DNA of 64,000 nt, taken from Streptomyces chrestomyceticus JCM 4735. GTDB taxonomy: Bacteria; Actinomycetota; Actinomycetes; Streptomycetales; Streptomycetaceae. Each line of letters begins with the position of its first letter. Position 1 is the stretch's first letter. Both the position numbers and the translations under genes were made by a program. Below the pieces are notes generated by a model that worked only from the letters and a program-made list of their open reading frames with translations, was not told where the DNA came from and searched no databases. This document shows positions 1 to 8,247 of this stretch, one piece after another. The DNA lies in NCBI RefSeq assembly GCF_003865135.1, contig NZ_BHZC01000001.1, positions 6,138,001-6,202,000 of the forward strand, in the 5' to 3' direction.

Positions 1-592
1 CGTAGCCCGGCGAGACCGGCGGCGGTACGGGGGCGTGCGGGGGGTGTGGAGTGTGCGGAACGTGCGGGGCCTGCGCCGATCCGTTCGTGTGGGTGGAGCC
101 CGACGCGTACGCGGGGCCGCTGTCGTGCCGGGCTCCCGTACCGTACGACGGGGTCGGTCCGCCGTACGATCCGCCGTACGACGGGGCCGGGACCGGCGCG
201 GCCACCGGCGGCGGGACGGCTGCCGGCGGCGAGACGGACGGCGGCGACGGCGGTACGGACGACGAGGGCGGCACGGCCGGAGACACCGGAACCTGCCCCG
301 GAGCCCCCGGAGCCCCCGGCGTCCCGGAAACCCCCGGCCCCCCTTGCCCCACCGCCGCCCCTCCCGCCCCCGGCATCAAGAACGACGCGGGCAGCGCGAC
401 GGGACCCGGCGGGGCGGCCCCCGTCCCGGGCGCGGGATGTGCCGTGCCGCCCAGCGGGACCGTGGGGCGGTCACCGGCCCCGTCCGGCCCGGTGGGTGCC
501 ACGACGTCGGCGCCGCAGAATCCGCAGTAGTTGTCCCCCGGTTCGAGCGGCTCGCTGCAGCTCGCACACCGGAACGGCCCTGTCACACCCAT
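1..592 (-). CDS. Zinc-ribbon, proline-rich protein (C-terminus beyond window edge)
   Basis: The minus-strand frame opens with ATG at 592, one base after the stop of the pknG TPR part, so it is probably translationally coupled to it. The N-terminus reads MGVTGPFRCASCSEPLEP and continues to CGFCG, giving a CxxC-x10-CxxC zinc ribbon at about residues 9-24. A long low-complexity stretch rich in Pro, Ala, Gly and Ser runs to the window edge with no stop. Comparable zinc-ribbon/Pro-rich N-termini occur in front of PP2C or FHA domains in actinobacteria, so a phosphatase or phosphopeptide-binding partner for PknG is possible. That is inference, because the informative C-terminal part is outside the window. 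Confidence 0.65.
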   Translation of the reverse strand, partial: MGVTGPFRCASCSEPLEPGDNYCGFCGADVVAPTGPDGAGDRPTVPLGGTAHPAPGTGAAPPGPVALPASFLMPGAGGAAVGQGGPGVSGTPGAPGAPGQVPVSPAVPPSSSVPPSPPSVSPPAAVPPPVAAPVPAPSYGGSYGGPTPSYGTGARHDSGPAYASGSTHTNGSAQAPHVPHTPHPPHAPVPPPVSPGY

Positions 593-593
593 G

Positions 594-1925
594 TCACACC
601 CACGTCCTGGGGCGGAAGCGGTTGGCCCGTTCCACCAGCTCGATCCTTTCCTCGCCGCGCTGCGCCAGCCGGGCGAGCAGTCTGAACGACCGCTCCAGGC
701 CGAGCCGCAGGCCGCGTTCGTCCAGTGCGCTGCCGAGCAGACCGGGCCGGGCGGCGGCGCCGCCGGAACCGGGGCCGCGGGCCCCGGACGGCAATGTACG
801 CCCCTGCTGCTCGGCACCGCGGCTACCGGAGAGTACCCAGTCGAGGGCACAGCCCAGCACTTCGGTCGTCAGTTGTTCGCGGCGCTCCGCGTCCAGCCCG
901 GAGTCCGCCAGCCGCTCGACCTGCCCGGCCGCCGACCGCAGATCCTCCAGCAGTGCGTCGTGGGCGGGACGTTGCCGCAGCCGGGCCCGGACGGCCGCGA
1001 TGCGCGCCGCAGTGTAGTGAATGGAGGACTCCGGTACGGATTCCAGGGTGGCCACGGCCCCGGCCCGGTCGCCGGCCGCCAGCCGTACCCGGGCCAGCCC
1101 GAACGCCGCGCTGACGTAACTGTGGTCGGTGGCCCACACCAGCCGGTAGTACTCCGCCGCGTTGTCCAGTTGCCCCAGCACCTCGGCGCAGACGGCGAGC
1201 GCCAGCTTCGGCGCCGGCTCGCCGGGGAAGGCGTCGTACATCGCGTCGAACGACAGGGCCGCCGTCTCGCGGTCGTCGTTCGTCAGCGCCACCAGGCCGC
1301 GGTACCAGACCACCCGCCAGTCCTCGTCCCAGCCCTGGCCGGGCTCCGTCTCGACGGCGCGCAGTTCGCGCAGGGCCGCCGCGCCGTCCCCCAGCTCCAG
1401 GTGGGCCCGCAGCCTGCGCAGCCGGGTTTCCATGGTGTCGGCGGGGGCCGCGCGCAGGGCGCCGAGCAACTCGGCGGGGGCGGCGGCCAGCAGGCCGGCC
1501 AGGAAACCCGCGTTCGGGTCGGCGGGGTCGACGCGCGGTACGGGCAGGGCGAGGACGGCGAGGCCGGTGTCGAGCGGACGGAGAACGGGCGCGCCGCGCA
1601 CGCTGCCGGGCGTCACGGCCGCCACCCCGGAAGCGCTTCCGACAGCGCTCCCGGCGGACGTGGTGAAGGCAGGCCCGGCCAACGCTTCGGCGCCGCCGCT
1701 CATCGTCTGCGGCCCGGTGGCCGACGTGACTTCGTACGCGACCTGCGCGGGAACAGCGGCCTGCGCGGCTACAGCGGCCTGGGAGGCGCCGGCCGGCTGC
1801 GCGGAGATGCCGGCCGCCGCACCACCGCCCTCACCCGCACGTACACCCGCCCTCACCCCCACACCCCGGGCGCCCCGATCCCGCTGGCCGGACCGACCAC
1901 CACCTGCCTCTTCCGCCCCATCCAC
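594..1925 (-). CDS. pknG: PknG C-terminal TPR domain, in a -1 frame relative to the kinase
   Basis: This frame encodes the C-terminal TPR half of PknG. The segment from LPVPRVDPADPNAGFLAG through WRVVWYRGLVAL, FPGEPAPKLALAVCAE and YVSAAFGLARVRLAAGDR matches the mycobacterial PknG TPR region closely, and the end ERIELVERANRFRP also matches. In known PknG this domain is part of the same chain as the kinase and aids dimerisation and substrate (GarA) handling. Here it is open from GTG 1925, inside the 3' end of the kinase frame, and it lies one base back from that frame. The first 100 or so residues are a low-complexity linker. It may be made by frameshifting, by re-initiation at the poor GTG start, or not at all if the frame break is a mutation or base-call error. 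Confidence 0.75.
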   Translation of the reverse strand: MDGAEEAGGGRSGQRDRGARGVGVRAGVRAGEGGGAAAGISAQPAGASQAAVAAQAAVPAQVAYEVTSATGPQTMSGGAEALAGPAFTTSAGSAVGSASGVAAVTPGSVRGAPVLRPLDTGLAVLALPVPRVDPADPNAGFLAGLLAAAPAELLGALRAAPADTMETRLRRLRAHLELGDGAAALRELRAVETEPGQGWDEDWRVVWYRGLVALTNDDRETAALSFDAMYDAFPGEPAPKLALAVCAEVLGQLDNAAEYYRLVWATDHSYVSAAFGLARVRLAAGDRAGAVATLESVPESSIHYTAARIAAVRARLRQRPAHDALLEDLRSAAGQVERLADSGLDAERREQLTTEVLGCALDWVLSGSRGAEQQGRTLPSGARGPGSGGAAARPGLLGSALDERGLRLGLERSFRLLARLAQRGEERIELVERANRFRPRTWV

Positions 1926-3631
1926 CCCTTTCGCCCCACCGGAACCGCACGCCCACCGAGCAGCGACGTGTCCCCCTCCGCGCGCGCCACCACGTCCGTG
2001 TCCACGACCCGCAGCTCCGGCCCGAACAGCGTGGACAGCGCGGGCCGCTGCTCGCCCGTCCGGAGCGCCATGACCTCCCGCAGCACCCCCGTCAACTGCT
2101 CGGCCATCTCCGCCGCCGACGAGAACCGCCGCGCCGGGTCGGGGTCGGTGGCCCGTACCAGCAGCCGGTAGAAGGACTCGTACGTACGGAAGACCTCGAT
2201 GTTGTCGGGGTCGGGCAGCGAGTCCACGAAGACGTTCGTGTAGCCCTGGAAGTCGAAGGTGAGCACGGCGAGGGTGCGGGCGACCGTGTAGAGGTCGGAG
2301 GCGACGGACGGGCCCGCGGCGGCGACCTCGGGCGCCTGGTAGCCGATCGTGCCGTAGATCGCGCTCTCGTCGTCGTCCATCCGGCGGACCGCGCCCATGT
2401 CGATCAGCTTGAGCTGGTCGTTCTGCTGGATCGCGTTGTCCACCTTGAAGTCGCAGTACAGGAGGTTACGGCTGTGCAGGTGGCCGAGCGCCTCCAGGGC
2501 CTCGATGCCGTACGCGCACGCCTGCTCGACCGGCAGCGGGTCGCGGCGTCCGCGCGCCGTACGCCGCTCGTTGGCGATGTCCTTGAGGGACTTGCCGCCG
2601 ACGTACTCCATGACGATGTAGCCGTCCAGGCTGCCGGTCGTACGGTCCAGGTGCTCGACGAAGTTGTAGATGCGGACGATGTTGGAGTGCTCGATCTCGG
2701 CGAGGAAGCGGCGTTCGGACGCGGCCACCGCGAGGGCTTCCTCGTCGCCGGTGTCCAGCAGGCCCTTGAGCACCACCCACCGGTCGGAGACCGCGCGGTC
2801 GATCGCCAGGTAGATCCAGCCCAGGCCGCCGTGCGCCAGACAGCCGACGACCTCGTAGCTGCCGTGCACCACGTCGCCGGGGCGCAGCTTGGGCACGAAG
2901 CTGTACGGGTGGCCGCACTTGGTGCAGAAACCTTCCGTACGGCCCGGGCGGTCGCCCCGGGCCCGGCCCACGGGGGCGCCGCAGTCGCCGCGGCTGCAGA
3001 ACCGCTTCCGCTCGGGGACCTCCGGGTTCTCCAGGACGGCCGTACGCGGGTCCGGACGCGGTACTTCCGGCACCGCCACCAGCCCGGCCCCCAGCCGCCC
3101 GCGGGACGGCCCGGACCCGGCACCTGAGCTGCGCCCCGCGCTGCGTACCGACACGGACATCGAACGCGTCGAGGCGCCCGGCAGGGAGCGGGAGAGGCGC
3201 CCGGAGACGGAGCGCCGCGAGGTCGAGGAACGGCCGGTGGCACGAGCGGAAGCGGATGCGGACGTACGCCCGCCGACGGACGTCTCGGTGCCGGCACCGG
3301 AGCCGGAGCCGGCACCGGAGCCGCGCCCCTCCGCCACCCCGCCCCCGGTGGAACCACCGGCCCCACCGGAACTACCGGCCCCACCGGAACCACCGAGACC
3401 TCCCGAACCCCCCGAACTCTCATACCCCCCAGCCCCCACAGCCCCGGCCACCCCCCGCCGCGCCGCAGTCACCCCCGTGGGCGGCGAGCCGACCATCCCC
3501 TCCGGTGACACCACCGGCGCCAGGCCGCAGGTGTCGCAGTAGCGTTCGCCGCCGCCCACGTCCTCGTACGTGCCCGGGCACTCGCGCCGCTGGCACGCGA
3601 CGCCGCCGGCCCGCTCCTCGCTCTCGCTCAT
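1853..3631 (-). CDS. pknG: Serine/threonine protein kinase PknG, rubredoxin-like and kinase domains
   Basis: Soluble Ser/Thr kinase of the PknG family. Start ATG 3631 overlaps the preceding stop as ATGA. Order of parts: a CxxxxC/CDTC zinc site at about 13-35; a Gly/Ser-rich linker; a rubredoxin-like metal site (FCSRGDCG at about 210 and FCTKCGHPYSF at about 235); then a kinase domain at about 250-515. The kinase has the PknG-type glycine loop HGGLGWIYLAIDR, the lysine in VVLKG, the catalytic YCDFKVDN in place of HRD, DMG in place of DFG, and APE. In mycobacteria PknG responds to amino acids through GlnH/GlnX and phosphorylates GarA, relieving its control of 2-oxoglutarate metabolism. The frame stops 72 bases after the point where the TPR frame should join, so this product alone would lack the TPR domain. 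Confidence 0.88.
   Translation of the reverse strand: MSESEERAGGVACQRRECPGTYEDVGGGERYCDTCGLAPVVSPEGMVGSPPTGVTAARRGVAGAVGAGGYESSGGSGGLGGSGGAGSSGGAGGSTGGGVAEGRGSGAGSGSGAGTETSVGGRTSASASARATGRSSTSRRSVSGRLSRSLPGASTRSMSVSVRSAGRSSGAGSGPSRGRLGAGLVAVPEVPRPDPRTAVLENPEVPERKRFCSRGDCGAPVGRARGDRPGRTEGFCTKCGHPYSFVPKLRPGDVVHGSYEVVGCLAHGGLGWIYLAIDRAVSDRWVVLKGLLDTGDEEALAVAASERRFLAEIEHSNIVRIYNFVEHLDRTTGSLDGYIVMEYVGGKSLKDIANERRTARGRRDPLPVEQACAYGIEALEALGHLHSRNLLYCDFKVDNAIQQNDQLKLIDMGAVRRMDDDESAIYGTIGYQAPEVAAAGPSVASDLYTVARTLAVLTFDFQGYTNVFVDSLPDPDNIEVFRTYESFYRLLVRATDPDPARRFSSAAEMAEQLTGVLREVMALRTGEQRPALSTLFGPELRVVDTDVVARAEGDTSLLGGRAVPVGRKGWMGRKRQVVVGPASGIGAPGVWG
1925..1931 (-). other. Candidate -1 frameshift heptamer A_AAG_GGG in pknG
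   Basis: In the kinase frame the minus strand reads CGA AAG GGG TGG. The heptamer A AAG GGG fits the X_XXY_YYZ rule exactly. Slipping back one base re-pairs AAG on AAA and GGG on GGG and enters the TPR frame at GTG 1925. A purine-rich GGTGGGG lies a few bases upstream. I could not identify a convincing downstream hairpin by eye. A single missing G or A in this homopolymer stretch would explain the frame break equally well. Confidence 0.4.
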
Positions 3632-4977
3632 GTTCCCCCCTGTGGTCCGTCCGCCGGTCCGCCACCCGGTCCCGGCGGCTGGAGCGCCTCGGCCACCGTC
3701 CGCTGGTAGCGCAGTACCGCCTGTTCGGCGACCCGCAGGTCGCACGGGGCGCTCCACAGCATCCGCCGCGCGGCGTCGTAGCGCTCGATCAGCAGCGGGT
3801 CCTCGGCCAGGCCGTGCCGGGCGGCCTTCGCCTTGTACGCGTCCAGACGGCCGCGGAGTTCGGCCCGTACGGCCAGCGGGGCGGTGACCGCCGTCAACGA
3901 TTCGCGGGCCCGGTGGAGTTCGTCCTCGGCGCGCTGTTCGAGGCTGTCGAGCAGGGGGGAGAGGCGGTGCCACTGGGCGTGCCGGCGGTACTCGGCGGCG
4001 GTGGACAACTGTTCGTGCAGCGCCGTGGGCGGGCCGCTGACGGCGGGCACCTCGGACGCGGCGATCTTCGCGAGCACCTCGCCGCGGGCCTGCCGCGCCT
4101 CGGTGAGCGTCCGGTCCGCGCGGGAGAGCACGTCGCGCAGCCGCATCAGCCGCCGCTCGGCGTCCTGCCGTACGTCCAGGACCGCTTCGATCTCCCGCCG
4201 GGCGTCCTCCAGGGCGAGCGCCGCGCGGTCGTAGCGGGCGGTGTCCGGGCGGCCGCCGCCGGGCGCGGCGCTGCGGTCGGCGTCCGGGACCCAGTAGGCG
4301 AGGGGGTCGGACACCACCTGGGCGCGCAGTTGCGTCAGTTCGTACGTGATGCGCTCCAGGTCGTCGCCGGCCGGGTGCTCCCCGGGACGTACGCCGACGG
4401 ACCGCGCCAGGGACAGGGTGCGGCGCAGCTCGGCGGCGAGCAGGTCTATCCGGGCGGGCAGCGCGGACCATACGGCGTCGGCGGAGACGATCACGTCCAG
4501 CGCCGACGCGTACAGGCCGTTCATCCGCTCGACCAGTTCCTCCAGGCTGAACTGTTCGCTCAGCCGGGCCGGGCCGCCGCCGGCCTGCGGTGTGCCGCCG
4601 CCCGCGGCCGCGCCGGAGACGGTGACGCGGGTGCCGCGCAGCAGTTCGGTCAGTTCGGCGAGGTCGTCGGGGGACGGCCAGCGGCGCCGGGCGCGCAGTT
4701 CGCGGGCGGTGGCGAGCGTTTCGGTGTACGCGTCGAAGTGCGCCCACAGGACGGTGATGGACTGTTCGGTGGCGGCCCAGCGCTCCTTGGTGAGGCCGGT
4801 GAGTTCGGCGCCCTCCAGGAGTCTGCGGCCCGCGTGGTCCTGCAGCGCGAGCAGCGAGGTCTCGATCGCCTCGTACTCGGCAGCGAGCCGGCTCAGGGCG
4901 CGGTCCACCTCCTCCCGGCTCAGCACCGGATCTTGGGACTTCCCCGGAGAGCCGGGGAAGGGTCCAGGGGCCCCCAT
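3628..4977 (-). CDS. Coiled-coil protein of the glnX-glnH-pknG locus, function unknown
   Basis: A 449-residue soluble protein with no signal peptide or membrane segment. It is rich in Glu, Arg, Leu and Ala with long heptad-like helical stretches, for example REEVDRALSRLAAEYEAIETSLLALQ at 22-47 and EDARREIEAVLDVRQDAERRLMRLRDVL around 257-284, which suggests a coiled-coil scaffold or adaptor. ATG 4977 has a strong GGAGAGG site 8 bases upstream. The gene ends in a 4-base ATGA overlap with pknG, so the two are translationally coupled and probably work together. I recognise no catalytic motif and assign no function. A 393-base gap separates it from glnH upstream. Confidence 0.8.
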   Translation of the reverse strand: MGAPGPFPGSPGKSQDPVLSREEVDRALSRLAAEYEAIETSLLALQDHAGRRLLEGAELTGLTKERWAATEQSITVLWAHFDAYTETLATARELRARRRWPSPDDLAELTELLRGTRVTVSGAAAGGGTPQAGGGPARLSEQFSLEELVERMNGLYASALDVIVSADAVWSALPARIDLLAAELRRTLSLARSVGVRPGEHPAGDDLERITYELTQLRAQVVSDPLAYWVPDADRSAAPGGGRPDTARYDRAALALEDARREIEAVLDVRQDAERRLMRLRDVLSRADRTLTEARQARGEVLAKIAASEVPAVSGPPTALHEQLSTAAEYRRHAQWHRLSPLLDSLEQRAEDELHRARESLTAVTAPLAVRAELRGRLDAYKAKAARHGLAEDPLLIERYDAARRMLWSAPCDLRVAEQAVLRYQRTVAEALQPPGPGGGPADGPQGGT

Positions 4978-5370
4978 CGATCACCTCTCCAAAGTGCGTG
5001 CGGTGCGTGCGGTGCGCGGCGGTCGTGACAGTCGTGACGGTCGTCCCGGCGGTCGCGGTATGTGCAGCCGGTGCGGCGGTCGCGTACGCCGGTTGCGTAC
5101 GGCCCGGTACGGAGCGGGTGCTTCCGTACGGCCCTGCCGCATGCGGGCAACTGCGTGCGGTCCGGCCGCATGCGGGCCCGCCGCATGCCCCCGCTGCCTC
5201 CCCTCCTTCCGGCCCCGCGCCCGCGGTGCTCCTTCCATGGTGACGCGGCCGGCGGGCGGACGCCGGTCCGCGACGTGCCGCCGGTCCGCCGCATGCCCGG
5301 CCCGGCCGTGCCGCCCGGCCCCGGGCCGTCCGCCCTCACTGTGCGCCGCGGCGCCCGTCCCCCGCACGGA
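4978..5370. other. Intergenic region between glnH and the coiled-coil gene, short repeats
   Basis: No coding frame is supported here. The stretch is low-complexity, with GTGCG and GTACG words and a 12-base direct repeat CCGCATGCGGGC at 5137-5148 and 5166-5177 whose core CCGCATGCGG is itself palindromic. A separate promoter for the downstream coiled-coil/pknG genes could lie here, but I see no convincing -35/-10 pair. The only clear signal is the ribosome site at about 4985-4992 for the gene starting at 4977. Confidence 0.4.
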
Positions 5371-6384
5371 TCAGTCGCTGTACTGGGGCTCGGGCGCCTT
5401 CGTTATGCCGGGCAGGTCCGCCTGCAGCCACTTCTTGTAGGCGGCCATCCACCGGCTCCCGCTGCCGCCGCCGCGGTAGTCCTCCAGCACCTTGTTGACC
5501 CGCCGCACCAGGTCGGTGTCGGCGCGGTTGACCGCGACCCCGTACGGCTCGTCGGTGAACGGCTTGCCCTTGAGCTGCACCGTCGGGTCCTGCGCGGCCT
5601 GCGCGGCGGCCAGCGCGTTGTCGGTCACCACCGCGTCGGCCTCGCCGAGCTGCAGGCGCACCAGGCAGTCGAGCTGGTTCGGGACGGTCACGACCCGGGC
5701 GCCGTGCCGCTCCTCGGCGAGCCGGGCCTCGCCCGTGGAACCGGCTGCCGTACAGACCCGTTTGCCCTTCAGCGAGTCGTCGAAGGCGGTGATCGAGGAG
5801 TTCTTCGGCGCGAGGACCTGCTGTCCGCCCTGGAAGTACGCGGTCGAGAAGGCGACCTGGCGTTTGCGGACGCAGTTGATGGTCATGGTCCGAACGACCA
5901 GGTCGACGGTGCGCTCCTGGAGGGCGGGGATGCGCTGGTTGGTGGGGATCGCCCGGAACGTGATCTTCGGGTCGGGGCCGAGGATGTCCTCGGCGATCGC
6001 CCGCACCAGATCGATGTCGAAGCCCTCCAGGTCACCGGTGGCCGGGTTGCGGTAACCCCAGCGGTAGGTGTTCTGGTCGACGCCGACGATCAGCCGGCCC
6101 CGGGCCTTGATCCGGTCCACCGCGGGGCCGCCGTCCGGGGAGGGCCGCAGGCTCGCGGCGGCGTTGCCCGGGGTGCAGTCCGCGGCCGTGGCGTCGGCGT
6201 GGGCGGTGCTCGTCCCGTGCGGCAGGGGGCGGGGCGCCGGGGTGTCAGCGCCGAGCACCGGGACGAGGACGGCGGCGGCCGCCGCCATCACGCACACGCC
6301 CGCCGCCACCGGGGCCAGCGCGGCCCGCAGGTTCCGCAGACCCCTCGCGCGCTTCGTCATGTCGCCATCACCAGGCCCCATCAC
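5371..6384 (-). CDS. glnH: Glutamate/aspartate-binding periplasmic protein GlnH
   Basis: Type 3 periplasmic solute-binding protein (SBP_bac_3). After an N-terminal hydrophobic segment (about 22-45) the mature part carries the family signature from IKARGRLIVGVDQNTYRWGYRNPATGDLEGFDIDLVRAIAEDILG through LQERTVDLVVRTMTINCVRKRQVAFS, FDDSLKGKRVCTAAGST, EADAVVTDNALAAA and EPYGVAVN. In mycobacteria GlnH binds Asp/Glu outside the membrane and signals through GlnX to PknG instead of feeding an ABC importer; no permease or ATPase gene lies beside it here. There is no clear lipobox, so it may be held by an uncleaved signal anchor. GTG 6384/ATG 6381 overlaps the glnX stop, with GGAG about 8 bases upstream of the ATG. 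An internal ATG at 6360 is a weaker alternative. Confidence 0.85.
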   Translation of the reverse strand: MMGPGDGDMTKRARGLRNLRAALAPVAAGVCVMAAAAAVLVPVLGADTPAPRPLPHGTSTAHADATAADCTPGNAAASLRPSPDGGPAVDRIKARGRLIVGVDQNTYRWGYRNPATGDLEGFDIDLVRAIAEDILGPDPKITFRAIPTNQRIPALQERTVDLVVRTMTINCVRKRQVAFSTAYFQGGQQVLAPKNSSITAFDDSLKGKRVCTAAGSTGEARLAEERHGARVVTVPNQLDCLVRLQLGEADAVVTDNALAAAQAAQDPTVQLKGKPFTDEPYGVAVNRADTDLVRRVNKVLEDYRGGGSGSRWMAAYKKWLQADLPGITKAPEPQYSD

Positions 6385-7859
6385 CGGTACTCCGAAAGCC
6401 TGCGCCCGATGCCCAGCACCGCGCCCGTCGCGCCCAGGACGGCCAGCACCACGGCACCGGCCGCCAGCCCGCCCAGCGCCCCGCGCCCGTCGTCGGCGGC
6501 CCGCCGGAACTGCTGCTGCTCATGGGCCAGGGCCTGGGCCAGCCTGCTGTCCACCCGGTCGAAGGACTGGCCGGTCGCCGCCTCGCCGCCGATCACCTTG
6601 GCCAGCGCCCGGTCGTAGTCCCCCTGGTCGTCCGCGGTACGGGCCTCGGCGTGGCGCGCCTGCCACTGCCGTACGGTCTCGACGGCTTCCCGGACGGGGC
6701 GCCGGCCCGTGTCGTCGTCCGCGAGCGTCAGGGCCGTGCCCAGTCTGCTGTCCGCCGCGGCGGCGCCGGACCGGCCGGGGCCCGCCAGGTCCCGCATGCC
6801 GGTGCGGTAGCCGACCTCGTAGAAGTCCTGCTGGTCCTTGGTCACCACGGCGCCGCGCGCGACCAGGGTGAGGTTCTCGTCACCGCGGGCCTGGAGGGCG
6901 TCGATGCGGGCCTCGTTGAGGACCTTCAGCGATCTGGCGCCGCTGTCGTACGACGTGTTCATGCCCGAGCGGGCCACGGAGTGCCCGGCCACCAGCCACA
7001 GCAGCACGACGGCCGAGGCGGTCGTGGCGGCCAGCAGACCGCGGTTGAACACGCGGTTCGTCCGCCGGTAGTTGCGGCGCTGGGCCCAGGCGAGGGCGCC
7101 GAGCGCCAGCACTCCGGTGGCGAGCGCGAGCCAGGGCCACGCCTTCGCGGCGTCGTAGTCCTCGCCCAGGCGCGCCGTCTCGGTCGTGTACAACCCGCGC
7201 GCCGCCGGGAGGAGTTCGTCGCGCATCTGCGCGTTGGCGTAGCGCAGGTAGGCGCCGCCGAGGGGGAGGCCCTGCCGGTTGTTGGTGCGGGCCGTCTCGA
7301 CCAGGCCCGTGTACCGGGGGAGGAGGCTGTTGAGCTTGCCTATCTGGCGGGCCGCGGCGTCCGAACCGCTGGTGTTGGACGACGCCTTGGCCAGCAGCCG
7401 GGCGGCCGTCGCGATGTCGTTCTCGTACCGGTCGCGGGTGGCCTGGGTCTCCTTGCCGCCCGCCAGGAAACCGGCGGCGGCGGTGGTGTCGGCGTCGGCG
7501 AGCGAGCGGTAGATGTCCGCCGCGTCCGCGGTCAGCGGCTGGCTGCGTTCCACGACGTCGCGCGCGGCGGCGGACCGGTCGGCGACCTGCCAGGCCGTGG
7601 CGGCGCCGAACGCCAGGACGAGGAAGGCCAGTACGGCGCCGATGATCCGCAGCCGTCCGGGCTCGGTCGTGGCCGTGGCCCGGAGCTGGTCCACCCCGTC
7701 GGCCCAGGCGGTACGCCGCCGGGCGGCCTGGGCGGGGTCCGCGCCGCCCGGGAACGTGCCGCCGAGGCCGGCGCCCGTACCGACGGAAGAGGCGGCGGAG
7801 CCGGTGGCGCGGCCGGACGGCGACGTCGGCGGCGCAGTGCCGGTCTGCGGGTTGGACAC
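6381..7859 (-). CDS. glnX: Membrane signal transducer GlnX
   Basis: Integral membrane protein of 492 residues with four predicted helices: GAVLAFLVLAFGAATAWQV (about 70-90), WPWLALATGVLALGALAWA, LLAATTASAVVLLWLVAG and a C-terminal LAAGAVVLAVLGATGAVLGI. Two extracytoplasmic helical loops of about 130-160 residues lie between helices 1 and 2 and between 3 and 4. This is the GlnX layout, which couples GlnH occupancy to PknG. The start is GTG 7859 (VSNPQTGTAPP) because it has a perfect GGGGGAGG site 4 bases upstream; longer in-frame starts have none. The last codons overlap glnH. Probably the first gene of a glnX-glnH-(orf)-pknG transcription unit. Confidence 0.82.
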   Translation of the reverse strand: MSNPQTGTAPPTSPSGRATGSAASSVGTGAGLGGTFPGGADPAQAARRRTAWADGVDQLRATATTEPGRLRIIGAVLAFLVLAFGAATAWQVADRSAAARDVVERSQPLTADAADIYRSLADADTTAAAGFLAGGKETQATRDRYENDIATAARLLAKASSNTSGSDAAARQIGKLNSLLPRYTGLVETARTNNRQGLPLGGAYLRYANAQMRDELLPAARGLYTTETARLGEDYDAAKAWPWLALATGVLALGALAWAQRRNYRRTNRVFNRGLLAATTASAVVLLWLVAGHSVARSGMNTSYDSGARSLKVLNEARIDALQARGDENLTLVARGAVVTKDQQDFYEVGYRTGMRDLAGPGRSGAAAADSRLGTALTLADDDTGRRPVREAVETVRQWQARHAEARTADDQGDYDRALAKVIGGEAATGQSFDRVDSRLAQALAHEQQQFRRAADDGRGALGGLAAGAVVLAVLGATGAVLGIGRRLSEYR

Positions 7860-8247
7860 GGAACCTCCCCCTGGTCGCGGACGGCGGCCCCGGCCCCGTG
7901 CGACGGGCGCACGGGAACAGATGCACGGCCAGCAGTCAGTATGGCCGCAGGGACTGACAACCACACCGTCAATGCCTGGATCATGTGCGGATCAGGCCCC
8001 TCCGAATCCTCCCGTCCGGTGGGCGTTTCCCCCGTCCTCGCCCTCCACCACGCGCAGGCCGCCGGGCGCGGTTCCCGAAATGGGCACGCCTGTACGGGTT
8101 TTCGGCGTACGAGCCCGCTCCGTACGAGATCCCCGGAGTACGGCTTCCCGCGTACGGCAACCCCGGCGTACGGCCCCCGCGTACGAACGGCCGGTAGCGC
8201 CCCCCGAGCCGCGAGGCGCCCCTCGGCCGACCCCGACAGCGCACCCC
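7860..8247. other. Intergenic region upstream of glnX
   Basis: 388 bases between the end of csnK and the start of glnX with no supported gene. It must contain the glnX promoter and the end of the csn transcript. The proximal part holds a spaced array of GTACG words described separately. Short open frames here have no ribosome site and are biased by the repeat. Confidence 0.45.
8092..8185. repeat. Degenerate ~15-bp tandem repeat with a GTACG core, seven copies
   Basis: GTACG occurs at 8092, 8107, 8122, 8138, 8152, 8168 and 8181, so the spacing is 13-16 bases (mostly 15). The bases between are CCCG-rich and similar from copy to copy; for example CCCCGG precedes the copies at 8138 and 8168. This looks like a decayed 15-base tandem array. 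A shorter one of the same kind is at 59777-59821. Confidence 0.6.

Noticed and set aside
51..530. Plus-strand frame starting MCGTCGACADPF that looks cysteine-rich
   Set aside because: It is antisense to the minus-strand zinc-ribbon gene, which has a coupled start and a proper CxxC pair. The plus frame is a GC-rich shadow without a ribosome site.
1923..1925. Independent translation start at GTG 1925 for the PknG TPR part
   Set aside because: The GTG has no well-placed ribosome site and is followed by about 100 residues of low-complexity linker. Frameshift or a base deletion explains the frame change better.
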